A stretch of DNA of 64,000 nucleotides. Source: Philodulcilactobacillus myokonensis. Lineage in GTDB: Bacteria; Bacillota; Bacilli; Lactobacillales; Lactobacillaceae. Positions 53,330-62,181 of the stretch are shown in pieces. Each line of letters starts with the position of its first letter. Position 1 is the first letter of the stretch. A program made the translations under genes and the position numbers. The notes under the pieces were generated by a model. The model was not told the DNA's origin. It saw only the letters and a list, made by a program, of their open reading frames with translations, and did not search any database. The stretch covers positions 1 to 64,000 of the forward strand of contig NZ_BRPL01000004.1 in the NCBI RefSeq assembly GCF_027923585.1, in the 5' to 3' direction.

Positions 53330-55540
53330 TTATTTGTTAGCTAGTTCAATAAATTTTTTCATTTGTTCAGGTTTAATATTAATCATATTAGTTGCTCTTA
53401 GCGGGATGTTGGCTAGAACGGCTGCATCGGCGCCAATACTATCTAACTGTGATTTAATACCAGCTTCTTTAATTGCTGGTTTGAGATCGGATCGGTTTAG
53501 AATTTCACTGACATAAGTGTTTTCAGTAATCTTTTGAGATGGTTTAATACCTAAATGAATGTGAACAGATTGTTCTAATTGAATATCTCGTGATGAACGG
53601 CCAACCTTGATCGTGTAATTACCATTGTCAACACGCCAACCTGGAAGTTGGACATCATACCAAGCAAAGCTACGGCGGTTTAATTTGATTGATAAGTGTT
53701 TAGTTTCACCTGGCTGTAATTCAACTTTAGTGAATGCTTTCAATTCTTTTTCAGGTAATGGAATTGAACTAGCTTCATTTGACACATAGATTTGAGCAAC
53801 GTCTTTACCACGAACATTGCCAGTATTTTTAATATCAAAATCGACAGTGACACGGTTACCATCTTGATTGATTTGAAGTTTACTATAATCAAAAGTTGTA
53901 TAACTTAAGCCATGTCCAAACGGATAGTTAACTTTCATGTGCTTCAAATCATAATAACGATAGCCAACGAAGATCCCTTCATAGTAGTTTTCTTCACGAT
54001 GACTAACATCAAAGGTGCCATAAGTTGGATTATCTTCTAATCGAATTGGGAAGGTTTCAGCTAATTTACCAGATGGATTGACCTTGTCAGTTAAAATGTC
54101 CCATGTGGCATCACCAACTGCTTCGCCAGCAAGGTAAGTTTCTAGAATTGCAGAAACATCATTGCGCCACGGCATTTCAACAGCGGATCCGTTTTGCAAA
54201 ACAACCGTAATGTTATGGTTGACCTGGGCTAATTTCTTAATTAAGTCGTTTTGGACATTAGGGAGTGCCATGCTAGTTTTATCAAATCCCTCTGATTCAT
54301 AACTTTCAGGGAAACCAGCAAAAACAATTACGCGGTCATTAGTTTTAGCTAAATTAATGGCTTGTTGAACTAAATGGTTATCAGTTTGGTCACGGTCTAA
54401 TGAATATCCAGCAGCGTATTGAATTTTGTAACCACTGTTTTTAGCAGCTTCCAATGGGGTCGTGACTTGATAAGAATTAACATGTGAGCTGCCACTTCCT
54501 TGGTATCGTGGCTTCTCTGCTAATTTACCAATAATTGCAATTTTTTCATCTTTGTGGATGGGTAAGGTTTGATGATCGTTTTTAAGCAAAACAATACTAT
54601 CTTCAGCAGCTTTTTTAGCAAATTCATGTTGAGTGCCCTTATCATATGAAGAAATTGTTTTGGCATCAAGATGATACTTTTCAACCAATTTAAGGACATG
54701 TAAAACAGCTAAATCTAATTTGGATTCACTTAATGTTCCATTTTGGATGGCATTCATTACTAATTGAGCTGAATATTCCCCCTTACCAGGCATTTCAAGA
54801 TCAAGACCAGCATTTAATGATGCAGGCTTGTTGTCAACGGCGCCCCAATCGGACATCACAAGTCCTTGATAACCCCATTCATTTCGTAAAATTTGGGTTA
54901 ATAAACGTGGATTCTGTGAATTTAAAGTACCATTAATTTTGTTATAAGAACACATGATTGTTGCTGGATTAGCTTCTTTAACCACTTTTTCAAAACCTAA
55001 AAGATAAATTTCGCGTAGTGCACGTTCGTCAATATTAGATGAATTAGAGAAACGTTGGTTTTCACGATTGTTAGCAGCAAAATGCTTTACGCTCACGCCA
55101 ACGCCTTTGTTTTGAACGCCATTTACATATGCACTACCTAATTCACCGGATAAATATGGATCTTCTGAAAAGAATTCAAAGTTGCGGCCACTTAATGGTG
55201 ATCGTTTAATATTGATTCCAGGACCAAGTAAAACATCGACATTTTCAACTCTGGATGCAATTCCTAACTGTTGACCCAATTTAAAAAGCATCCTGGTGTC
55301 GAATGAGCAGGCGGTCAATGCAGAACTAGGGAAACAGATGGCTTGAACACTTTGATTGATTCCTTCCGTTTGATTAGATATTGATTTTCTTAATCCTGAT
55401 GGTCCATCTGAAACTTCTACTTTTGGAATGCCCTTATTCTTAATTTCATAGGTATACCAAGAATGATGACCAGTGACTAACTCTGCTTTTTGTTTGAGGG
55501 TTAATCGTTTTACAAAATCTAAATTAAACTTACTTTTCAT
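53330..55540 (-). CDS. Family 3 glycoside hydrolase, second copy
   Basis: 736 aa, paralogous to the enzyme at 49574 over the full length, with the same motifs: VSDGPSGLRKS, VKHFAANNRENQR, nucleophile Asp in LVMSDWGAV and VNYPFGHGLSYTTFDY. No signal peptide. AGGAGA precedes the ATG. It is in opposite orientation to the first copy and no cre box was found in its promoter, so the pair probably differ in regulation and perhaps in substrate. Confidence 0.93.
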   Translation of the reverse strand: MKSKFNLDFVKRLTLKQKAELVTGHHSWYTYEIKNKGIPKVEVSDGPSGLRKSISNQTEGINQSVQAICFPSSALTACSFDTRMLFKLGQQLGIASRVENVDVLLGPGINIKRSPLSGRNFEFFSEDPYLSGELGSAYVNGVQNKGVGVSVKHFAANNRENQRFSNSSNIDERALREIYLLGFEKVVKEANPATIMCSYNKINGTLNSQNPRLLTQILRNEWGYQGLVMSDWGAVDNKPASLNAGLDLEMPGKGEYSAQLVMNAIQNGTLSESKLDLAVLHVLKLVEKYHLDAKTISSYDKGTQHEFAKKAAEDSIVLLKNDHQTLPIHKDEKIAIIGKLAEKPRYQGSGSSHVNSYQVTTPLEAAKNSGYKIQYAAGYSLDRDQTDNHLVQQAINLAKTNDRVIVFAGFPESYESEGFDKTSMALPNVQNDLIKKLAQVNHNITVVLQNGSAVEMPWRNDVSAILETYLAGEAVGDATWDILTDKVNPSGKLAETFPIRLEDNPTYGTFDVSHREENYYEGIFVGYRYYDLKHMKVNYPFGHGLSYTTFDYSKLQINQDGNRVTVDFDIKNTGNVRGKDVAQIYVSNEASSIPLPEKELKAFTKVELQPGETKHLSIKLNRRSFAWYDVQLPGWRVDNGNYTIKVGRSSRDIQLEQSVHIHLGIKPSQKITENTYVSEILNRSDLKPAIKEAGIKSQLDSIGADAAVLANIPLRATNMINIKPEQMKKFIELANK

Positions 55541-55725
55541 GATGATGATCTCCTCATGAGGGGATGTAGATTGGCATCCGATAAAAACTTAAATTGTAAA
55601 CACTGGGCGTTTAGTCGTCTGTTCAAGCTCCAACTTGATTATATCATCATCATAGGTGAGTAGTATAAAATATATATTAAAAATTTAACATTTCATTTAA
55701 TTGGCATTGTTACTAAGGACGTGAT

Positions 55726-56337
55726 CTAGAAAGTACGGTTATAATATGGAATATAAAATTGATCGTGATCTAACATAATTTTAGTGACGCTAGCATTATC
55801 AGGTTCTTGGATTACCATAAAATGATCTTTTAAATCTAATGCTGCCATGCAAGCAGCTTTAACCGTGAAACCATGGGTAACAACCACGATTTTTTGATCC
55901 GGGTAATGTTTTGCAATATCATTCATAAATTGTTTGATTCGTTTCATAATTGATTCAAAAGTTTCACCATGCGCTACTTTAGCATATGTTGGTAAAACAT
56001 CATGAACATGGGAATCAAAATATTTAGGGTACTTTTGTTCTAAATCAACATTATTTTGACCGTCCCAATCACCGTATGAAATTTCCAATAACCGCTGGTC
56101 ATCTTGTACCGGTAATTTAGCATCGTGATTAAGAATCTCCGCGGTTTGATGGGTGCGATGAAGTGGACTAACAAATAGTCGATCCGCAAATGAAATCTTA
56201 AAATGATTTTTTAGATTTCTAACTTGCTGCTTTCCATGGTCAGTTAAATAAGTCATTTTAGAATTAATCGTTCCTTGCTTTAATTTCATAATATTTGCCT
56301 TGGTTTCACCATGGCGAATAAAGTAAAATGTCGTCAT
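55726..56337 (-). CDS. Histidine phosphatase superfamily protein
   Basis: 203 aa of the phosphoglycerate-mutase-like branch. YFIRHGETKAN carries the phosphohistidine, and the second catalytic His is in VVVTHGFTVKAA; LFVSPLHRTHQTAEIL and LLEISYGDWDG are family blocks. It is probably a phosphatase, not a mutase. It lies divergent from serC-serA, and no SerB-type phosphatase is in the window, so phosphoserine is an attractive substrate (inference). AGGGG precedes the ATG. Confidence 0.88.
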   Translation of the reverse strand: MTTFYFIRHGETKANIMKLKQGTINSKMTYLTDHGKQQVRNLKNHFKISFADRLFVSPLHRTHQTAEILNHDAKLPVQDDQRLLEISYGDWDGQNNVDLEQKYPKYFDSHVHDVLPTYAKVAHGETFESIMKRIKQFMNDIAKHYPDQKIVVVTHGFTVKAACMAALDLKDHFMVIQEPDNASVTKIMLDHDQFYIPYYNRTF

Positions 56338-56487
56338 TTTTTATGTAAACCCCTCAAATTATATTTTTAATATTATTATGGCATAGTTCGGAAATCAACA
56401 CAAAATTAAAGATTGAAGTTTTTAAGAATTTATGATACTTTCTTTTTAAGCACTAAAATAATTAAAGAATAATTAGAGGGGATTCTT

Positions 56488-57567
56488 TTGTCAACTGTAT
56501 ATAATTTTTCTGCTGGTCCAGGAGTACTGCCAGCACCAGTCATTAAACAAATTCAAAAGGAACTAACATCTTTTCACGGTAGCGGGATGAGCATCTTAGA
56601 AATTTCTCATCGCTCCACTTTATTTGAAAATGTGATTGATAATGCTAAACAGGATTTAAAAGATTTAATGCAAGTACCTGATAATTACCAGATTCTTTTC
56701 TTTCAAGGTGGTGGAACGGGCCAATTTGCTGCTGCACCAATGAACCTAGCTTCTAAGCATCATCGCCTAGCACTACTTGACAGTGGTCATTGGGCATCTA
56801 AAGCTCATGACGAAGCGATCAAGTTAGGCTATCAAGTTGACGTTCTTGATTCCACTAAATCAGAACATTATCATGAATTACCTCATTTATCGTTAACATT
56901 TAATCAAAAAAATGATGATTACTTACATGTGACAATCAATAATACGATCGAAGGAACCACTTATCATCAAATTAATAATCCGACCCACTTGCCATTAGTT
57001 GGGGATATGTCATCTAATTTTCTTGCTGAGCGGTATAGCGTCAAAGATTTCGGGATGATTTTTGCTGGTGCTCAAAAGAATTTAGGGCCTGCCGGGGTCA
57101 CGATTGTGATCGTTAGGGATGATTTGCTCAAAAAAGTTCCTAAGATACCTAGCATCCTTGATTATTCATTATTTGCTAAAAAGAATTCACTTTATAATAC
57201 CCCACCGGTCTTTTCAATCTATGCTGCCGGTTTAGTTTTGAAATGGCTGAAGAAACAAGGTGGAGTCGACGTGATGGAATCACATAATCGTAAACAGTCA
57301 AAGATGATGTATGATTTTTTGGATCAATCCAAGTTGTTTAGAAATGATGTGAAACCAAGTGATCGTTCTTTGACCAACACCATCTTCACCACTGGAGATC
57401 AGAAATTAGATTTACAAGTTGCTAAAGAAGCCACTCAGCATGGGCTAATGAGTATCAAAGGCCACCGGAGCGTTGGTGGATTGCGAGCTAGTTTTTACAA
57501 TGCCATGCCAACAGCAGGTGTCCAATCATTAATTGATTTCTTACATGATTTTGAAAAGAAGCATTAA
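56488..57567 (+). CDS. serC: Phosphoserine aminotransferase
   Basis: 359 aa, TTG start after GAGGGGA. Class V PLP aminotransferase starting VYNFSAGPGVLPAPV, with SHRSTLFENV, FFQGGGTGQFAAAPMNL and the Schiff-base lysine in FAGAQKNLGPAGVTIVIV, then NTPPVFSIY and the arginine of GHRSVGGLRASFYNAM. It converts 3-phosphohydroxypyruvate and glutamate to phosphoserine. It is followed by serA at 17 bp. Confidence 0.95.
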   Translation: MSTVYNFSAGPGVLPAPVIKQIQKELTSFHGSGMSILEISHRSTLFENVIDNAKQDLKDLMQVPDNYQILFFQGGGTGQFAAAPMNLASKHHRLALLDSGHWASKAHDEAIKLGYQVDVLDSTKSEHYHELPHLSLTFNQKNDDYLHVTINNTIEGTTYHQINNPTHLPLVGDMSSNFLAERYSVKDFGMIFAGAQKNLGPAGVTIVIVRDDLLKKVPKIPSILDYSLFAKKNSLYNTPPVFSIYAAGLVLKWLKKQGGVDVMESHNRKQSKMMYDFLDQSKLFRNDVKPSDRSLTNTIFTTGDQKLDLQVAKEATQHGLMSIKGHRSVGGLRASFYNAMPTAGVQSLIDFLHDFEKKH

Positions 57568-57584
57568 TTAAAGGAGTGGAGACG

Positions 57585-58745
57585 ATGTACCAAGTTAAAA
57601 CTTATAACGTAATTGCACAAGAAGGTTTGGACACATTTACGAAGGATTACCAAATTAATAAATCTGATCATGCCGATGCATTTTTGATTCGTTCGGCTGA
57701 CATGCACCACGTTAATTTCCCTGACAGACTAAAGGTAATTGCTAGATCCGGTGCTGGATTCAATAATATTCCATTAGAACGTGCTACGAAACAAGGAATT
57801 GCAGTTTTTAACACGGCCGGTAGTAATGCTAATGCCGTTCGTGAACTGGTAATTGCGGTTATGGTTGCTACCTCCAGAAATTTAATCCCGGCCTACCACT
57901 ATGCTGAACAAAATAGTGGCGCCGATATTTCACTCCATACTGAAAAAGCTAAAGATAACTTCAGAGGTAGTGAACTTGCCGGTAAGAAACTAGCTGTGAT
58001 TGGCGTTGGTCATGTTGGCTCATTAGTTGCCAATGCTGCTAGTGCCTTAGGGATGGATGTTTATGGCTATGATCCGTATTTAAATACCGATGCCGCATGG
58101 CGAATTTCAACTAGCATTCATCGAGTGGATTCGATGAAGGAAGCCATTCAAAATGCCGATTACGTGACCGTCCACGTTCCAAAGAACAAACAAACGACTG
58201 GTTTAATCAGTGCTAAAGAAATGGAAATGATGAAACCAGGGGTCCACCTCTTTAATTATTCTCGAATTGGAATTGTAAATAACACCGATGTTGTTAAATA
58301 TTTAGATAACCATAAGATTAAAACTTATGCCACTGATTTCGGTGAAGATCAAATTTTAGGCAGAGATGATGTGATTGTTACACCCCATATTGGTGGTGCG
58401 ACCCACGAAGCCGAACGAAATGGATCAACCCAAGCTGCTAGAACGATTATGAAATATTTGAAGACTGGCGATACAACTAACTCAGTTAATTTGCCTCAAT
58501 TAAGGTTGCCATTTGAAGGACCACTAAGAATTACTTTGATTCATCAAAATGTTCCCAAAATGGTTGGGAAGTTAACTGATATCTTAGGGGATGCCGGTGT
58601 TAACATTGATAAAATGAGTAATGCCAGTTTAGAACATACGGCTTATACGATTATTGACGTTGACGGATTAAAAGACGAACAAAAAGTTCTCAATCAATTG
58701 AAGCAAATTGATGGCGTTTATGGCGTTCGTTTATTAAAGAAATAA
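57585..58745 (+). CDS. serA: D-3-phosphoglycerate dehydrogenase
   Basis: 386 aa from the ATG at 57585, with AAGGAG upstream. Substrate site RSGAGFNNIP, Rossmann motif GVGHVGSLVANAASALG with YDP, active-site Arg in FNYSRIG, Glu in TDFGEDQ and His in VTPHIGGATHEAE. A short C-terminal ACT domain (about 320-386) suggests feedback by serine. First step of serine synthesis; forms an operon with serC. Confidence 0.94.
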   Translation: MYQVKTYNVIAQEGLDTFTKDYQINKSDHADAFLIRSADMHHVNFPDRLKVIARSGAGFNNIPLERATKQGIAVFNTAGSNANAVRELVIAVMVATSRNLIPAYHYAEQNSGADISLHTEKAKDNFRGSELAGKKLAVIGVGHVGSLVANAASALGMDVYGYDPYLNTDAAWRISTSIHRVDSMKEAIQNADYVTVHVPKNKQTTGLISAKEMEMMKPGVHLFNYSRIGIVNNTDVVKYLDNHKIKTYATDFGEDQILGRDDVIVTPHIGGATHEAERNGSTQAARTIMKYLKTGDTTNSVNLPQLRLPFEGPLRITLIHQNVPKMVGKLTDILGDAGVNIDKMSNASLEHTAYTIIDVDGLKDEQKVLNQLKQIDGVYGVRLLKK

Positions 58746-58747
58746 AT

Positions 58748-58780
58748 TAAGAATCCATATTTAATATGGGTTCTTTTCTT
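58748..58780 (+). terminator. Terminator after serA
   Basis: AAGAATCCATAT / ATATGGGTTCTT stem with a G-T pair and a TTTCTTTC tail. Confidence 0.75.
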
Positions 58781-58792
58781 TCACTCTTAATT

Positions 58793-58835
58793 AATACGAA
58801 CAATATAAACATAATATAATTAAAAAGTTCGTAAA
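58793..58835. promoter_or_regulatory. Paired PurBoxes (PurR operator) of the pur operon
   Basis: Two inverted copies of the CGAA core: AATACGAACAATAT at 58793-58806 and AAAAAGTTCGTAAA at 58822-58835, 15 bp apart. Inverted boxes about 16 bp apart are the PurR binding arrangement of Gram-positive purine operons. A TATAAT-like box lies between them. Confidence 0.75.
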
Positions 58836-58911
58836 ATGTATTGAATTGATGAATTATCATTGATATAATTATAACTGAAATCACAAGTACAAGCTGAGGA
58901 GGATATTTTAA

Positions 58912-59394
58912 ATGCAAGTTGCATTAGTCATGGGATCAATTTCTGATTGGCCACATGTTAAAGCTACGGCTCAATTATTGGATCAACTTCATGTTTCTTA
59001 TAGTAAACGGGTTATTTCAGCTCATCGGATGCCAAAACAATTACAATCATTCGGTAGCAAAGCTAAATCCGAACATTATCAATTAATTATCGCAGCTGCT
59101 GGTGGCGCTGCTCATTTGCCGGGAATGTTGGCTGCTAATACACCACTTCCGGTGATTGGAGTACCAGTTCAGACAAAAGCATTGGGTGGTATGGATTCAT
59201 TATTATCCATGGTTCAAATGCCAAGTGGCATCCCAGTTGCAACGGTTGCCATTGGTAATGCTGGCGCTAAAAATGCTGCTTTATTAGCTGCTCAAATTAT
59301 CGGGCTTCATGATTCAGACGTTGAAAAACAATTAATTAATTATCGCCAAAATCAAACGAAAGAAGCAATTAAAAGTAATGAAAATCTCAAATAA
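58912..59394 (+). CDS. purE: 5-(carboxyamino)imidazole ribonucleotide mutase
   Basis: 160 aa. VALVMGSISDWPHVKATAQL, the active-site His in VISAHRMPKQL and the AAGGAAHLPGMLAANTPLPVIGVP block are class I PurE. It converts N5-CAIR to CAIR. GAGGAGG precedes the ATG. First gene of purEKCSQL; it overlaps purK by 17 bp. Confidence 0.96.
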   Translation: MQVALVMGSISDWPHVKATAQLLDQLHVSYSKRVISAHRMPKQLQSFGSKAKSEHYQLIIAAAGGAAHLPGMLAANTPLPVIGVPVQTKALGGMDSLLSMVQMPSGIPVATVAIGNAGAKNAALLAAQIIGLHDSDVEKQLINYRQNQTKEAIKSNENLK

Positions 59395-60493
59395 ACCAAT
59401 TTTACCTCCAGCGACAATCGGTATCTTAGGCGGCGGACAATTAGGCCAGATGATGGCTTTGTCTGCTAAGTACATGGGTTATAAAGTCGGTGTTTTAGAT
59501 CCGACGCCCCATGCACCAGCAGCTCAAGTCGCTGATTTTCAAATTGTTGCTCAATATGATGATGTCGATGCTTTAACTAAACTGGCTAAACGTTCTGACG
59601 TTTTAACCTACGAATTTGAAAACGTTGATCAGGATGCTCTAGCTAAGGTTTCAAGCTTAACCGAAGTTCCACAGGGAACCCGTGAACTAGCAATTACTAG
59701 TCACCGGCTTCATGAAAAGGACTTTTTAAGAAGCTGTGGAGTTCCAGTTACTGATTATGCTGATGTTAAAACCGAAGCTGATTTAAGAGCTGCCGTTAAA
59801 AAGATTGGCATGCCTGGCATCATCAAGACTGCTGAAGGTGGTTATGACGGTCACGGTCAATATGACATTAATAAAGAATCAGACATTAGCACGGTTAATT
59901 TAGACCACCGTGAGTGGATCTATGAAGAACGCCAGGAATTTACAAAAGAAGCTTCGATTATGGTTACCAGGGATGCGAAGGGAAAGGTGATTGTCTTTCC
60001 GCTTAGTGAAAATCATCATTGGCACCATATTCTACACACCAGCATTATCCCGGCCCGGGTTGATGATTCCGTTAAGAAACAGGCCGTTTCAATGGCAACC
60101 AAGATTGCCAATGCTCTGCACTTGACCGGCATTTTAGGAATTGAATTCTTCGTCATGCCAGATGGTAATTTAATGGTCAATGAATTAGCACCTCGTCCCC
60201 ATAATTCTGGCCACTATTCGATTGAAGCTTGCAATATCTCTCAGTTTGAAGCTCATATCAGAAGTATCTGTCATTTAGAAATTCCAGAAGTTCACCAGTA
60301 TCAACCAGCAGTGATGGTTAACATGCTTGGGGATGAATTAACGTTAGGCAGAAAAGAATTACCAAAGCACCCTGAATGGCATTTCCACGATTATGGTAAG
60401 GCCGAAATCAGACCTCGCCGTAAAATGGGACACATTACCGTGATGGGCAATTCAATCGATCGTTTGCTCCAATCATTAAAGCAGTTTGAATAG
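59378..60493 (+). CDS. purK: 5-(carboxyamino)imidazole ribonucleotide synthase
   Basis: 371 aa ATP-grasp enzyme: TIGILGGGQLGQMMALSAKY at the start, TAEGGYDGHGQY as the nucleotide loop, EERQEFTKEASIMV and NELAPRPHNSGHYSIEAC as metal/substrate site. It carboxylates AIR with ATP and bicarbonate. The start lies inside purE and has no strong ribosome binding site, so it depends on translational coupling. Confidence 0.96.
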   Translation: MKISNKPILPPATIGILGGGQLGQMMALSAKYMGYKVGVLDPTPHAPAAQVADFQIVAQYDDVDALTKLAKRSDVLTYEFENVDQDALAKVSSLTEVPQGTRELAITSHRLHEKDFLRSCGVPVTDYADVKTEADLRAAVKKIGMPGIIKTAEGGYDGHGQYDINKESDISTVNLDHREWIYEERQEFTKEASIMVTRDAKGKVIVFPLSENHHWHHILHTSIIPARVDDSVKKQAVSMATKIANALHLTGILGIEFFVMPDGNLMVNELAPRPHNSGHYSIEACNISQFEAHIRSICHLEIPEVHQYQPAVMVNMLGDELTLGRKELPKHPEWHFHDYGKAEIRPRRKMGHITVMGNSIDRLLQSLKQFE

Positions 60494-60523
60494 ATTTGTT
60501 AATTTCTAGGAGGATTAATTATA

Positions 60524-61237
60524 ATGGCTAATTTAGTAAAACAAGGTAAAACCAAACAAATGTTTACAACTGACGATCCAGAAGTTTATCGCGTTCACTA
60601 TACCAATCACACCACTGCTGGTGATGGTTTAAGAAACGAATTGATTAATAAAAAAGGTGAAGTTAACAATAAAATTTCCAGTTTGATTTTTAAATATTTA
60701 GATCAAAAGGGCATTAAGACTGATTTTATTAAACAATTATCAGATACTGATCAATTGAACCGTAAAGTTACTATGATTCCATTAGAAGTGGTTGCTAGAA
60801 ACCATGCTTCCGGCAGCATTGAAAAACGTTTCGGTTTAAAACACCTTCTAGAGTTCAAGAAACCGGTTGAAGAATTTTATTACAAGAGCGATGAACTTCA
60901 TGATCCCATTATTAACGACTCAGAAGTTGAAGAATTTGGAATTTTAACCGGAAAAGAAATTGATTGGATCAGAAAACAAACCCGTTTAATTAATCAAGAT
61001 TTAAAAGCTTTGTTTGCTGAAATTGGCATTATCCTCGTCGATTTCAAAGTTGAATACGGTAAAACTAGTGATGGCCACATTATCTTAGCCGATGAAATTT
61101 CACCAGATTCATGCCGTTTAGTTGATGCTAAAACTAAGAAATCATTAGATAAGGATGTCTTCAGAAAACGTCTTGGTAACATGATGGTCGGATACGACGA
61201 AGTTTTGAACAAATTAGAAACCGTTTTAAACAAATAA
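60524..61237 (+). CDS. purC: SAICAR synthetase
   Basis: 237 aa, normal bacterial length. KQGKTKQMFTTDDPEVYRVHY, IPLEVVARNHASGSIEKRFG, and SDGHIILADEISPDSCRLVD with DKDVFR are the ATP and aspartate sites. It joins CAIR and aspartate. AGGAGG is 11 bp upstream of the ATG. Confidence 0.96.
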   Translation: MANLVKQGKTKQMFTTDDPEVYRVHYTNHTTAGDGLRNELINKKGEVNNKISSLIFKYLDQKGIKTDFIKQLSDTDQLNRKVTMIPLEVVARNHASGSIEKRFGLKHLLEFKKPVEEFYYKSDELHDPIINDSEVEEFGILTGKEIDWIRKQTRLINQDLKALFAEIGIILVDFKVEYGKTSDGHIILADEISPDSCRLVDAKTKKSLDKDVFRKRLGNMMVGYDEVLNKLETVLNK

Positions 61238-61251
61238 GAGGGATAAAATTC

Positions 61252-61500
61252 ATGTATCTTGCAAAAATTTACGTTAGCCATAAGAAATCCATTCTTGATC
61301 CACAGGGAGAAGCCATTAAAAGTGCTTTGCATCGTTTAAATTACAATGATGTGAATTCCATTACACAGGGGAAGTACTTTATTACGAAGTTAGATAGCCA
61401 AAGCAAATCCGATGCAGATCAAACCGTTAGATCCATCTGTAAAGATCTTTTGGTTAATCAGAACATGGAAACATACCAATACGAATTGAAGGAGGTCTAG
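61252..61500 (+). CDS. purS: FGAM synthase subunit PurS
   Basis: 82 aa. Small alpha/beta protein starting YLAKIYVSHKKSILDPQGEA and containing ITQGKYF, the PurS pattern. It links PurL and PurQ in the Gram-positive three-part FGAM synthase. Only 14 bp after purC and 3 bp before purQ. Confidence 0.95.
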   Translation: MYLAKIYVSHKKSILDPQGEAIKSALHRLNYNDVNSITQGKYFITKLDSQSKSDADQTVRSICKDLLVNQNMETYQYELKEV

Positions 61501-61503
61501 GAA

Positions 61504-62181
61504 ATGAGATTTGCTGTAATTAGTTTTCCAGGATCCAATTGTGACCGTGATTTGTATTATGCCATTGTTGACAGTTTAGGTGAACAAGCAGATTTGATTT
61601 CCTATACCTCAACTGATTTATCCAAGTACGACACGATTTTAATTCCCGGTGGTTTTTCATACGGTGATTACTTGAGAAGTGGTGCAATTGCTAAGTTTGC
61701 ACCAGCCATGAAATCTGTCAAAGCATTTGCTGCATCCGGTCGTCCGGTGATTGGAATTTGTAATGGCTTTCAGATTTTAACTGAAGCTGGTTTATTACCA
61801 GGAACCTTACAGCATAATACCAACATATCGTTTATTTCAGAATGGGAACCATTGGAAGTCGTTAATAACAAAACACCATTTACCAATCAATACCAAGTTA
61901 ACCAAAAGATTAAGTTGCCAATTGCTCATGGTGACGGTAATTATTATTGTGATGATGATACATTGAAGTCTTTAAAACAGAATCATCAGATCGTTTTTAA
62001 ATACCGCAATAATCCGAATGGCAGTGTTGATGATATTGCTGGAATCGTGAATCGAAAGGGCAATGTTTTAGGGATGATGCCCCATCCGGAACGGGCAACC
62101 GAAAAAATTCTCGGTGGTCAAGATGGCCTCACGTTGTTTCAGTCGATTTTGAATTCAATTAAAGTAAGGAGTTTGTCATAA
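61504..62181 (+). CDS. purQ: FGAM synthase glutaminase subunit PurQ
   Basis: 225 aa class I amidotransferase. [38 protein letters not shown], the nucleophilic Cys in [10 protein letters not shown] and the His/Glu pair in MPHPERATE. It feeds ammonia to PurL. GGAGG lies before the ATG. purL starts in the base after its stop codon. Confidence 0.96.
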   Translation: MRFAVISFPGSNCDRDLYYAIVDSLGEQADLISYTSTDLSKYDTILIPGGFSYGDYLRSGAIAKFAPAMKSVKAFAASGRPVIGICNGFQILTEAGLLPGTLQHNTNISFISEWEPLEVVNNKTPFTNQYQVNQKIKLPIAHGDGNYYCDDDTLKSLKQNHQIVFKYRNNPNGSVDDIAGIVNRKGNVLGMMPHPERATEKILGGQDGLTLFQSILNSIKVRSLS

